This document shows, in pieces, positions 1 through 5,709 of a stretch of 6,028 nucleotides of DNA. Source of the stretch: Treponema sp. GTDB lineage: Bacteria > Spirochaetota > Spirochaetia > Treponematales > Breznakiellaceae. Numbering within the stretch: position 1 is the first letter of the stretch; each line of letters begins with the position of its first letter. The stretch lies in contig JAISTO010000124.1 in the NCBI GenBank assembly GCA_031272575.1, positions 1 to 6,028 on the forward strand, given 5' to 3'. Made by a program: the position numbers and the translations under genes. Below the pieces are notes generated by a model. That model saw only the letters and a list, made by a program, of their open reading frames with translations. It was not told the origin of the DNA and searched no databases.

Positions 1-690
1 AGTCCGGCAACGCCGCACTATCACGTCTGGCAAGGCGGGTCTGGTTTTCCTTAACGTGTTTACCGGGCCTTTACGTCCCCCCCCCCCTGCCGCTTTTTTT
101 CGCCACTCGGGCAGCAGCGCCTCGGGGCCTTTTTCCAGCGCCTCGAGCAGGAGCCCCGCGCCGGCCGCGAGCGCCGCGTCCAGCGCCGGTTTTTCTGAAG
201 GGGAAAAATCCGAAAGCACCCACCCGACAATGTCGGCATCGCTTCCTACCTGCCCCCCCCGGCCGGGCGTACGGCTGTCCGGCCTGCCTATGCCTATCCG
301 CAGCCGCCAGAAATCGGCATTGCCGAAACAGGCCCTGAGGGAACGCAGGCCATTGTGCCCGCCAAGCCCCCCCCCCTCTTTCAGCGAAAGTGTGCCCAGG
401 GGCAGTTCCAGTTCATCGTGCACGACAAGCAGCGCGGCGCTGTTTTCTATCCCGAAAAACGACGCGGCCTTCGCGGCGGACTCCCCGGAAAGATTCATAA
501 ACGTTTCCGGCATAAGGAAACGGAAGGGCCTGCCGTCCCCCGGATATTCAGCGTAAAGGCCCTTGAATTTTTTTCCCCACTTAAGCGTTTCAAAAAAGGG
601 GAGCCTCGCGGCAAGCATACGCCCCGCGTTGTGCCTGTTGCCGGCATACCGCGCGCCCGGGTTTCCCAAAAAAACAACCAGTTCAATCAT
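1..690 (-). CDS. pth: Peptidyl-tRNA hydrolase, C-terminus open at window edge
   Basis: This cytosolic enzyme cleaves the ester bond of peptidyl-tRNAs that drop off stalled ribosomes, recycling the tRNA; it is usually essential. From the ATG at 690 the protein begins MIELVVFLGNPGARYAGNRH and carries the family signatures in order: GNPG (9-12), N10 and H20, PETFMNLSG (61-69), VVHDELELP (89-97) with D92, and GGGLGGHNGLRSL (106-118) with N113, then GIGRP. N10, H20, D92 and N113 match the catalytic and substrate-binding residues of the E. coli enzyme. The Shine-Dalgarno AGGAGG lies inside the end of the preceding gene, 10 bases before the ATG. Family members are about 190 residues, but this frame stays open for 230 codons to base 1. 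The likely cause is an 11-G tract near the 3' end: one G fewer gives a stop at 62-60 (209 aa) and one more a stop at 73-71 (206 aa). The first ~200 residues are secure; the true end is not. Confidence 0.93.
   Translation of the reverse strand, partial: MIELVVFLGNPGARYAGNRHNAGRMLAARLPFFETLKWGKKFKGLYAEYPGDGRPFRFLMPETFMNLSGESAAKAASFFGIENSAALLVVHDELELPLGTLSLKEGGGLGGHNGLRSLRACFGNADFWRLRIGIGRPDSRTPGRGGQVGSDADIVGWVLSDFSPSEKPALDAALAAGAGLLLEALEKGPEALLPEWRKKAAGGGGRKGPVNTLRKTRPALPDVIVRRCRT
77..87 (-). repeat. Poly-G tract (11 G on coding strand) near the 3' end of pth
   Basis: There are eleven consecutive C on the plus strand, which is G11 in the pth sense strand, just after the codons for WRKKAA. The frame as given reads through to the window edge, while both the 10-G and 12-G versions stop within about 10 codons. 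It is either a slippage-prone contingency tract or a sequencing/assembly length error. Two further G tracts (10 at 367-376, 8 at 253-260) lie in the same gene and are in frame as given. Confidence 0.85.
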
Positions 691-695
691 ACCTT

Positions 696-1967
696 TTACG
701 CCTCCTTAAGCCGCTCGTTCGTTTTTTTCAGGCGCTCGGAAAAGCCCGCGATCAGGCGGCTGTTCGTGGCGGGATCGTTTTTCAGCACCTGCGCGAAGAG
801 CGCGGGGGACAGCATCATTGTTTCGAGCGTACCGCGGGCGGCAACGGACGCGCTGCGGCCCCCGGAAACGAGCGTGTTTATCTCGCCGAAAAATTTCCCC
901 CGCCCGACAAGCGCAATCGGCTCGGCGTCGACACGGTCGAGGTAGACCGCCGCCTCCCCGGATATGACGAAGTAGACGTCCTTGCTCGTGTCCCCCTTGT
1001 AGAACAGCACCTGGCCGTCTTCAAACACGCGGCGGTACTTTTTGAGCGCCCCGCGCGCGGAGAGAAAGAGGCGCTGCTGCAGCCCGACCAGGCCCCGCGC
1101 GGACGCCGAGGCAATCGCGTCCGAAAACTTTGCGAAGAGCAGCGCCTCGAAGTGGAGCGCCGTGTAACACAGCGCCGCCCCCAGGTAAAACATATTGAAG
1201 AAAAAGTACACGCTCGCCAGTACGATGATCAGCCCCCCCAGCGCGCCGTACAGGGCGTTGTAGCGGGTTGGGTTAAAAATGAAGCGGGACAGAAAGAAAA
1301 GCAGGATGAAGCAGCCCACGCTGAAGAGGCTGCCCCAGAGCGAGGCGCGCAGCGCGTCGAGGGTTCTGCCCCTGCGCACCGAGGCCGCGAGGTAGGCGCA
1401 AAAAACAAAAACCCAGACCATCAGGAACGAAAGCGGCAGAGTAAGGGACTCGCCTGCCTTCACGAGAGAGGAGCCGAATATCACCACAAGCAGGAACGCA
1501 ATAATGAAGAGGATCAGGATGACCTCGATGCCAAGTGACACGAGCGTTCCGCTTACCGGGTTCAGCGCTTTTTCGCGGGGCAGCACCACGCAGAGCCCCC
1601 GCTGCAAAGACAGCGCGAAGATGCGGGCGGTCCAAAAAAGGCTTAAGAGTGAAATAACACCCGCAACCCCCCCCCGGGTAGAAACGAAAAAACCCACGAG
1701 GCTCTCGGTGTCGAAGACCGTACCGAGACTCCCCACCCGCCGTATCAGCGCCGCGGCCGCCGCCGGGGACACCGCCAGGATGCGGGCGAGCGCCGCCGCC
1801 ACGATCAGCAGGCTCGGGGCGGCGGCGAAGAGGAGCCCGTACGCGCCCGCGGCCGCATGGTTGCCAAGCCCGTGTCTGCCAAAGAGGTCCATGCAGATAA
1901 AGATCGCCTGCGCGGCGGAGGCAGGGCCGGCAGCGGCCTTTCGGCGGAGGGTCTCGGTGAACCGCAT
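696..1967 (-). CDS. YihY/BrkB-family membrane protein fused to a cyclic-nucleotide-binding domain
   Basis: A 423-residue inner-membrane protein. Residues 1-280 are a YihY/BrkB-type region (the family once misnamed ribonuclease BN) with about six hydrophobic segments near 40-62, 101-120, 142-165, 175-197, 208-232 and 241-270; the stretch NPTRYNALYGALGGLI (232-247) is typical of the family. Residues about 311-400 form a cyclic-nucleotide-binding beta-roll, including LFYKGDTSKDVYFVISGEA and the phosphate-binding cassette FGEINTLVSGGRSASV (360-375 onward). The cassette keeps the Glu of FGE (ribose contact) and the Arg of RSA (phosphate contact), so cAMP or cGMP binding is plausible. The YihY core has no agreed function; ordinary family members lack this tail. 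The ATG at 1967 is 7 bases after the antiporter stop, with a G-rich stretch (AGGGGGG) as ribosome-binding site, suggesting translational coupling. It ends 5 bases before pth. The fold assignments are strong; regulation by ligand is inferred. Confidence 0.9.
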   Translation of the reverse strand: MRFTETLRRKAAAGPASAAQAIFICMDLFGRHGLGNHAAAGAYGLLFAAAPSLLIVAAALARILAVSPAAAAALIRRVGSLGTVFDTESLVGFFVSTRGGVAGVISLLSLFWTARIFALSLQRGLCVVLPREKALNPVSGTLVSLGIEVILILFIIAFLLVVIFGSSLVKAGESLTLPLSFLMVWVFVFCAYLAASVRRGRTLDALRASLWGSLFSVGCFILLFFLSRFIFNPTRYNALYGALGGLIIVLASVYFFFNMFYLGAALCYTALHFEALLFAKFSDAIASASARGLVGLQQRLFLSARGALKKYRRVFEDGQVLFYKGDTSKDVYFVISGEAAVYLDRVDAEPIALVGRGKFFGEINTLVSGGRSASVAARGTLETMMLSPALFAQVLKNDPATNSRLIAGFSERLKKTNERLKEA

Positions 1968-1974
1968 GGCCCCC

Positions 1975-4086
1975 CTACTTCACGCCCTTTTGCAGCAGCG
2001 CGGCCAGGTCCTCCGGCGTGGCCGCGTTGATCACCTGCTCGCGCACCTGCTCGTCCCGCAGCACGGCCCCGATGGCGGCAAGGAACTGCACATGGGGCCC
2101 CTGCGCCTTGCGGGGCGAGACGATCAGGATGAAGAGACGGGACTTCTCGCCGTCCGCGGAGTCGAAGTTGACCCCCTCTTTCCTGACGCCGACCGCCACC
2201 TCCATTTCCTCGACTCCATCCGTCTTGCCATGGGGCAGCGCGATCCCGTACTCCATACCCGTGCTCATCGTTTTCTCGCGCTCCAGCACATCGGCGAGCG
2301 CCTCGTCACGGTTGAGCAGCCTGCCGTTGGCGGCCAGGAGGTCGACCAGTTCGGTAATGATCGCCTTCTTCGTGTGCCCCTTCAAATTAAGGATGACGTT
2401 TTCCGGCGTGATCGCCTGCAGGAGGCCCTTGCTGGCGCGCCCCTCCGTGTCCATGAGGCCCAGACGCATGGCCTTCGGGTCGAGCGAGGAGCGCAGTTGC
2501 TCGACCGTATCCCGCAGTTCCACGATGACCTCGTACACGAGGTTCCGCACGAAGGGGATGTCCGACTTCGCGGCCTCTATGCTGAGGCGGTTCCCCTCTT
2601 CGACTATCGACAGCGCTACGTCCCCCTTGCGGGCCTGGGTAAGCCCCTCGCCCGGGTTCATAGTCTGCACAAAGAAACCCTCGCCCCGCAGTTCCGCCAG
2701 CGCCCCGCTCGACACGAAGCCAGCCAGTTCCGGGCTCGAGAAATCCCAGTACTCCGTGATCGTGTCGTTGCCGCTCACCGGCTTGCGGGTGCCGGCCCCC
2801 TTTATTTTCAAACTGAGGCTCAGAAACGGCGGGGCCGCCAGGGTTGTTACCAGCGTCATCAGGATGATGACCCCGAAGACGGCCTCGTCCAGGATGCCCG
2901 CGGTGAGTCCTATCCCCGCGATGATCAGGGCGACCTCGCCGCGGGGGATCATGCCGCATCCTATGCGGAGCGCGCCCTTCCCGTTGAAGCCGAGGAGGAG
3001 CGCGGGCCCCCCGCAGCCGAGCACCTTTGCGAGGATCGCGATGCCCGTGTAGATCGCCCCGAAGATCAGCACATTGCGGCTGCAGATCGCGGGCACATTC
3101 ACCTGCATACCCATGACCGCAAAGAAGACCGGCACGAAAAATTCGTAGAGCCCCTCGATGCGCTCCTGGATGACCGCGGCTATGTCAGTCTTGGAGAGTG
3201 ACAGGCCCGCTATGTACGCGCCGATGATCATCGCGAGGCCTGAGCGCTCGAAGCCGCCCGCCAGAAGGAGCGCCAGCCCCAGGGCCAGCACGGAAAAGTC
3301 CGAGGGTGACTTGAACAGTTTGAGGAAGGCGGCGATCTTTTTGGCCAGCAGCAGGCCCAGCGCGGTAAAGCCCAGCCAGATGCCGAAGGCCTTCCCCGCT
3401 ATGGCGAGTATCGCCGCCGCGTGTACCCCCTCGCCGCCCGCCTTCGTGAGCAGCGCCACTATGCCGAGCACGATGGCCAGCGCGATGATGCCGAGCACGT
3501 CATCGAAGACCGCCGCGGCCAGAATGGTGACCCCCTCGGGGGAGTCCATCTTTTTCTGGTCGGACAGTATCCGCGCGGTAATACCCACGGACGTGGCGGT
3601 GGAGAGGATGCCCATGAAGAGGCAGGCCGGGTGCGTAAAGGACACGGGCCCGAACTCGGGGAGGAAGCGCGGCAGGAAGAGCACCCCCGCCATGTCACCC
3701 AGGATGAAAGAAACCGCCACCCCGCCTATGCCGATAAGCCCGCCCGCGAGCGAGTAGCGCAGGAAGAGGCCGATATCGGTTTCCAGGCCGGACGCAAAGA
3801 GCAGGATGACCGAAGCGATCTGCGCGATCGCGTACAGTTCGGTGCTGACCGCCAGAGACCCGCCGGCAGGCAGGGGGAATATGCCGTTGGGGAACCCGAT
3901 ACTTGCAAGTTTAATGCCCCCAAGCGCGTAGGGGCCTATGGCAACGCCCGCAAGCAGTTCCCCAAGTACTTGTGGTATGCCGATTTTCTTGACCAGTTTG
4001 CCGCATACCCGCACCGCGAACAGCAGTATGCCCAACTGCAGCGCGAGATTTGCGATCGCTTCCGTAATATTGCCGCTTTCGTTCAT
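1975..4086 (-). CDS. CPA2-type Na+(K+)/H+ antiporter with C-terminal PTS EIIA domain
   Basis: A 703-residue protein. Residues 1-425 are a KefB/NapA-like cation/proton exchanger with about 12 membrane segments. It shows GELLAGVAIGPYALG (42-56), the family's paired acidic ion-binding residues in FDD (D195, D196), and MIPRGEVALI (379-388). The Asp-Asp pair is typical of electrogenic CPA2 members. Residues 426-550 are an unrecognised soluble linker. Residues about 555-700 form a fructose/mannitol-type EIIA domain (PTS_EIIA_2) with the phosphoacceptor site GIALPHG (H619) and a second conserved His in GPHVQFLA (H665). No EIIB or EIIC is present, so the domain is more likely regulatory than sugar-transporting. 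I chose the ATG at 4086 over a TTG at 4101 because AGGAG (4096-4092) lies 5 bases before it. It sits 17 bases after tRNA-Leu and 7 bases before the YihY-CNB gene. The ion (Na+ or K+) cannot be told from sequence. Confidence 0.92.
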   Translation of the reverse strand: MNESGNITEAIANLALQLGILLFAVRVCGKLVKKIGIPQVLGELLAGVAIGPYALGGIKLASIGFPNGIFPLPAGGSLAVSTELYAIAQIASVILLFASGLETDIGLFLRYSLAGGLIGIGGVAVSFILGDMAGVLFLPRFLPEFGPVSFTHPACLFMGILSTATSVGITARILSDQKKMDSPEGVTILAAAVFDDVLGIIALAIVLGIVALLTKAGGEGVHAAAILAIAGKAFGIWLGFTALGLLLAKKIAAFLKLFKSPSDFSVLALGLALLLAGGFERSGLAMIIGAYIAGLSLSKTDIAAVIQERIEGLYEFFVPVFFAVMGMQVNVPAICSRNVLIFGAIYTGIAILAKVLGCGGPALLLGFNGKGALRIGCGMIPRGEVALIIAGIGLTAGILDEAVFGVIILMTLVTTLAAPPFLSLSLKIKGAGTRKPVSGNDTITEYWDFSSPELAGFVSSGALAELRGEGFFVQTMNPGEGLTQARKGDVALSIVEEGNRLSIEAAKSDIPFVRNLVYEVIVELRDTVEQLRSSLDPKAMRLGLMDTEGRASKGLLQAITPENVILNLKGHTKKAIITELVDLLAANGRLLNRDEALADVLEREKTMSTGMEYGIALPHGKTDGVEEMEVAVGVRKEGVNFDSADGEKSRLFILIVSPRKAQGPHVQFLAAIGAVLRDEQVREQVINAATPEDLAALLQKGVK

Positions 4087-4091
4087 GTTTG

Positions 4092-4096
4092 CTCCT
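4092..4096 (-). promoter_or_regulatory. Shine-Dalgarno site of the antiporter gene
   Basis: AGGAG lies 5 bases before the ATG at 4086 and only 7 bases after the 3' end of the tRNA. It fixes the start at 4086. The upstream TTG at 4101 has no such site, since it begins 2 bases from the tRNA. Confidence 0.75.
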
Positions 4097-4103
4097 AACA
4101 AAA

Positions 4104-4186
4104 TGCCGGGAGCGGGATTTGAACCCGCACCCCCTTACGGGGAGGGGATTTTAAGTCCCCGTTGTCTACCGTTCCAACATCCCGGC
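4104..4186 (-). tRNA. tRNA-Leu (anticodon UAA)
   Basis: An 83-nt class II tRNA decoding UUA (and UUG by wobble). The acceptor stem GCCGGGA (4186-4180) pairs fully with TCCCGGC (4111-4105), and the discriminator is A at 4104. The anticodon arm is GGGGA-CTTAAAA-TCCCC with anticodon TAA at 4153-4151. A long variable arm (TCCCC-GTAA-GGGGG) and the T arm GCGGG-TTCAAAT-CCCGC follow. The D-arm GGAACGGTAGACAA region closely resembles E. coli tRNA-Leu(UAA). CCA is not encoded; the gene is followed by TTTTG. It is the first member of the antiporter operon. Confidence 0.97.
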
Positions 4187-4201
4187 CGGAGGGTATATCG
4201 C

Positions 4202-4231
4202 ATGATAGCAGAGCGGGGAGGGGAAGGTCAA
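4202..4231 (-). promoter_or_regulatory. Sigma70-type promoter for the tRNA-Leu / antiporter operon
   Basis: On the minus strand TTGACC (4231-4226) and TATCAT (4207-4202) are separated by 18 bases. Each matches its consensus hexamer at 5 of 6 positions. Transcription should begin about 7 bases downstream, leaving a leader of roughly 8 bases before the tRNA 5' end at 4186. No other good promoter was found between the genes of this unit. Confidence 0.7.
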
Positions 4232-4239
4232 GAGGGGAT

Positions 4240-4248
4240 GGGTAGACA
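4240..4248 (+). repeat. Left copy of 9-bp target-site duplication
   Basis: GGGTAGACA directly abuts the left terminal inverted repeat of the 4249-4513 element. An identical copy in the same orientation abuts the right terminal repeat at 4514-4522, and the bases beyond differ, so the duplication is exactly 9 bp. Confidence 0.88.
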
Positions 4249-4265
4249 CAGCAATTTTACATTTA
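4249..4265 (+). repeat. Left terminal inverted repeat of the MITE-like element
   Basis: CAGCAATTTTACATTTA, identical over 17 of 17 bases to the reverse complement of 4497-4513. Confidence 0.9.
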
Positions 4266-4496
4266 GCCTCTCACAGAGGCACAGAGTAACCGTCAAATTT
4301 CACCACGAAGGCGCACCGTTGCTTGCAACGGCAGGCGCCCAAAGGGATTTTGAGTGACCTACATGATTAGAGAATTTTGACAATTTACACGATAGGATGA
4401 CTATTCCCCCTCCTTTGTGCGCCTTTGTGGTGGTTTTATTAGCCGAACGACTATCGAGCTAAATTTGACCGATATTTTTTTCTTAAATCTGATGCG

Positions 4497-4513
4497 TAAA
4501 TGTAAAATTGCTG
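4497..4513 (-). repeat. Right terminal inverted repeat of the MITE-like element
   Basis: On the plus strand TAAATGTAAAATTGCTG, the exact reverse complement of the left end, followed at once by the second GGGTAGACA. Confidence 0.9.
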
Positions 4514-4522
4514 GGGTAGACA
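4514..4522 (+). repeat. Right copy of 9-bp target-site duplication
   Basis: GGGTAGACA, the partner of 4240-4248. Joining 4248 to 4523 restores the presumed pre-insertion sequence. Confidence 0.88.
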
Positions 4523-4559
4523 ATTCCCGCCGCAATTTTAACCTACAGAGGGGGGAGGG

Positions 4560-4820
4560 ATGCCGAAGGCGGCAAAAATATCCCGTTGTTCTTTGGTGAT
4601 GGTGACGGAGGATGCGGACATGCGGGATTTCTTATACGAGGAGTTGCTCAGGGATGTAAAACGGCGGGTGGCGCCGGTACGACCGAACCGGCAGGCACCG
4701 AGGAAAGAGAAAATCCCCAAGCCGCATTTTCATCACAATCATAAATCAAACTGTTTTGAACAGGCTCAATTGTATGTGGTATTATTCGCGATAATTCGGC
4801 GGCAACGTAGTTGCCAATAA
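4560..4820 (+). pseudogene. Possible remnant of a DDE (IS4-like) transposase C-terminus
   Basis: This 86-codon frame starts at an ATG crowded against a G-rich stretch, with a stop at 4539-4541 just upstream in frame, so there is no room for a catalytic domain. The middle part (DMRDFLYEELLRDVKRRVAP, then VRPNRQAPRKEKIPKPHFHH) resembles the basic tail of IS4-type transposases, which often end in an R-P-x-R-x-x-P-R...K-P motif. The last 25 or so codons run into the ATTCGCG repeat block and look non-coding. The upstream two thirds of a transposase are absent. The resemblance is from memory and weak; it could equally be a chance frame or a small unknown protein. Confidence 0.3.
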
Positions 4821-4845
4821 TTCGCGTTCATTCGTATAATTCGCG
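4782..4845. repeat. Block of degenerate 9-base TAATTCGCG repeats around a short hairpin
   Basis: Copies of TAATTCGCG or near variants occur at 4782-4790, 4792-4800, 4818-4826, 4828-4836 and 4837-4845. The hairpin GGCAAC-GTA-GTTGCC (4801-4815) separates the two groups. This looks like a dispersed intergenic repeat with no coding role. The rest of 4523-4911 outside this block and the possible transposase remnant shows nothing I can name. Confidence 0.55.
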
Positions 4846-4911
4846 GTTAAATTCTTGAATTCCTGACTTTTCGGAGTAGACTCAAATTGCTATGTTGGGA
4901 CTGGGGCTTTG

Positions 4912-4939
4912 GCAGCCTCGTCACTCCGCGCCAGGCTGC
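4912..4939 (-). terminator. Stem-loop at the end of the zinc-ribbon gene
   Basis: GCAGCCT (4939-4933 on the minus strand) pairs with AGGCTGC (4918-4912) across a 14-base loop, beginning at the last base of the stop codon. There is no T-run after it, so it is a weak terminator candidate or an mRNA 3'-end stabiliser. Confidence 0.35.
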
Positions 4940-5373
4940 TAACCCCGGCAGCGGCTGCAGCCGAGGACGTGCACATGGTTTTTGTCCGCGCGGTTGAACA
5001 TGCGCGCCATGAGCACCTCGTCCGTTTTGAGCACCGCATGACACACAGGGCAGAGCCTGTCACGTATACCCGTGAGGCAGTAGGCGCAGCCCCGTATGTG
5101 CATAATGCTGTCGGAGCCGTTCAGCGTGGGGAATGTGGTTGATTTGACGAGTTCGCCCGCCCCGAGTTCCGCGCCGCAAACCGGGCAGATCTTCGCCGGG
5201 GCGCCGGGGCGGCGGAAGCCAGGCGCGGGGAGAGGCTCCGTCTGGGGCGCGGGGGCCGGCTGCCACAAGACGCGGCCTCCCTTGCGGGGCCGCAGAAAAA
5301 GCGCGTAGCCCAGCCATAACAGGAAGAGCACCGCGAACCCGAGCGCTACTATCAACATAACTCTTAACAGCAT
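4939..5373 (-). CDS. Small membrane-anchored double zinc-ribbon protein, function unknown
   Basis: A 144-residue protein with one hydrophobic segment (about 5-27), then a basic stretch RPRKGGR (28-34) that predicts a cytoplasmic C-terminal part. A Pro-rich linker (38-60) and two Cys4 sites follow: CPVC (63-66) with GCAYC (C96, C99), and CPVC (108-111) with GCSRC (C139, C142). Spacing within the two sites is parallel, as in a duplicated zinc ribbon; HIRGC and HVHVLGC precede the second halves. I do not recognise a named family, though similar short proteins come to mind from spirochaetes. No partner gene is adjacent; the nearest gene downstream is the tRNA, about 750 bases away. The frame is open further upstream, but that part translates tandem repeats, so I start at the ATG at 5373, which lies just below a good promoter. 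The next ATG, at 5358, is an alternative. Confidence 0.8.
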   Translation of the reverse strand: MLLRVMLIVALGFAVLFLLWLGYALFLRPRKGGRVLWQPAPAPQTEPLPAPGFRRPGAPAKICPVCGAELGAGELVKSTTFPTLNGSDSIMHIRGCAYCLTGIRDRLCPVCHAVLKTDEVLMARMFNRADKNHVHVLGCSRCRG

Positions 5374-5379
5374 AGGCGC

Positions 5380-5409
5380 AGTATAGCAGGTTTGCGCTCT
5401 CTTTGTAAA
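5380..5409 (-). promoter_or_regulatory. Promoter of the zinc-ribbon gene
   Basis: On the minus strand TTTACA (5409-5404) and TATACT (5385-5380) are 18 bases apart, close to sigma70 consensus. The predicted start point falls at about 5373, the first base of the chosen ATG, so the message may be leaderless. No Shine-Dalgarno sequence precedes that ATG. Confidence 0.65.
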
Positions 5410-5503
5410 GGGGCGCGCATGGGGAGTGGGGAGTGGGAGTGGGGGAGAGTGATGCGGAGGCGCGGGGTGGTGGGAGGGAGCGATGCGTGGGGCGCATGGG
5501 GAA

Positions 5504-5563
5504 TGGACGGTGGACGGTGGACGGTGGACGGTGGACGGTGGACGGTGGACGGTGGACGGTGGA
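5504..5563 (+). repeat. Heptamer tandem array TGGACGG, 8.6 copies
   Basis: Eight perfect copies of TGGACGG (5504-5559) are followed by the partial unit TGGA. In the minus-strand frame they would encode a PPSTVHR repeat, which is why the upstream extension of the zinc-ribbon gene is not believed. Confidence 0.95.
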
Positions 5564-5570
5564 GGCGATT

Positions 5571-5624
5571 GTGCGAAAGTCTTGCGCAGCACTTCATACA
5601 TACCGGTAGTACGAAAGCCTTACG
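5571..5624 (+). repeat. Imperfect 16-bp direct repeats in the palindrome loop
   Basis: GTGCGAAAGTCTTGCG (5571-5586) and GTACGAAAGCCTTACG (5609-5624) match at 13 of 16 positions. They are the only non-heptamer sequence in the loop of the large palindrome. Confidence 0.6.
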
Positions 5625-5709
5625 AACTGCTCCCTCCACCGTCCACTTTCCACCGTCCACATCGTACGCTCGCGCCCCCGTCCCCCTGCGCCCACGCACC
5701 GCGCCCCTT

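Larger units (their letters stand above)
4249..4513. mobile_element. MITE-like insertion (265 bp, 17-bp perfect TIRs, 9-bp TSD)
   Basis: The ends are perfect inverted repeats: CAGCAATTTTACATTTA at 4249-4265 and its reverse complement at 4497-4513. Further in, two more inverted pairs are nested in the right order: GTCAAATTT (4292-4300 against 4461-4469, 9/9) and CACCACGAAGGCGCAC (4301-4316 against 4417-4432, 15/16). A central hairpin has the stem CCGTTGC-TT-GCAACGG (4316-4331) flanked by GGCGC/GCGCC. GGGTAGACA is duplicated on both sides. There is no credible reading frame inside, so it is non-autonomous and would need a transposase elsewhere. A 9-bp duplication fits several IS families (IS4 group among them), so the parent cannot be named. 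Confidence 0.85.

Noticed and set aside
56..945. Plus-strand frames overlapping pth and the end of the YihY gene
   Set aside because: The minus strand encodes all catalytic residues of peptidyl-tRNA hydrolase here; the plus frames are low-complexity shadows.
2018..3052. A 344-codon plus-strand frame
   Set aside because: It is antisense to the antiporter gene, Ser/Arg/Pro-rich, with no domain or ribosome-binding site.
1504..3201. A 565-codon plus-strand frame across the antiporter and YihY genes
   Set aside because: It is antisense to two genes with clear domains and motifs. The translation has no recognisable domain and an Arg/His/Asp-rich composition typical of a GC-rich shadow frame.
4087..4101. 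TTG start for the antiporter at 4101
   Set aside because: It has no ribosome-binding site and begins 2 bases from the tRNA; the ATG at 4086 has AGGAG at good spacing.
4538..4720. A 60-codon minus-strand frame
   Set aside because: It is Ser/Arg-rich with no domain, and is opposite a slightly more coding-like plus frame; neither is well supported.
5504..5563. CRISPR array
   Set aside because: The units are 7 bases and directly adjacent, with no spacers and no cas genes.
5374..5601. N-terminal extension of the zinc-ribbon protein to an ATG at 5601
   Set aside because: The added 76 residues translate the heptamer repeats (PPSTVHR) and cross the promoter; a membrane segment begins right after the ATG at 5373.
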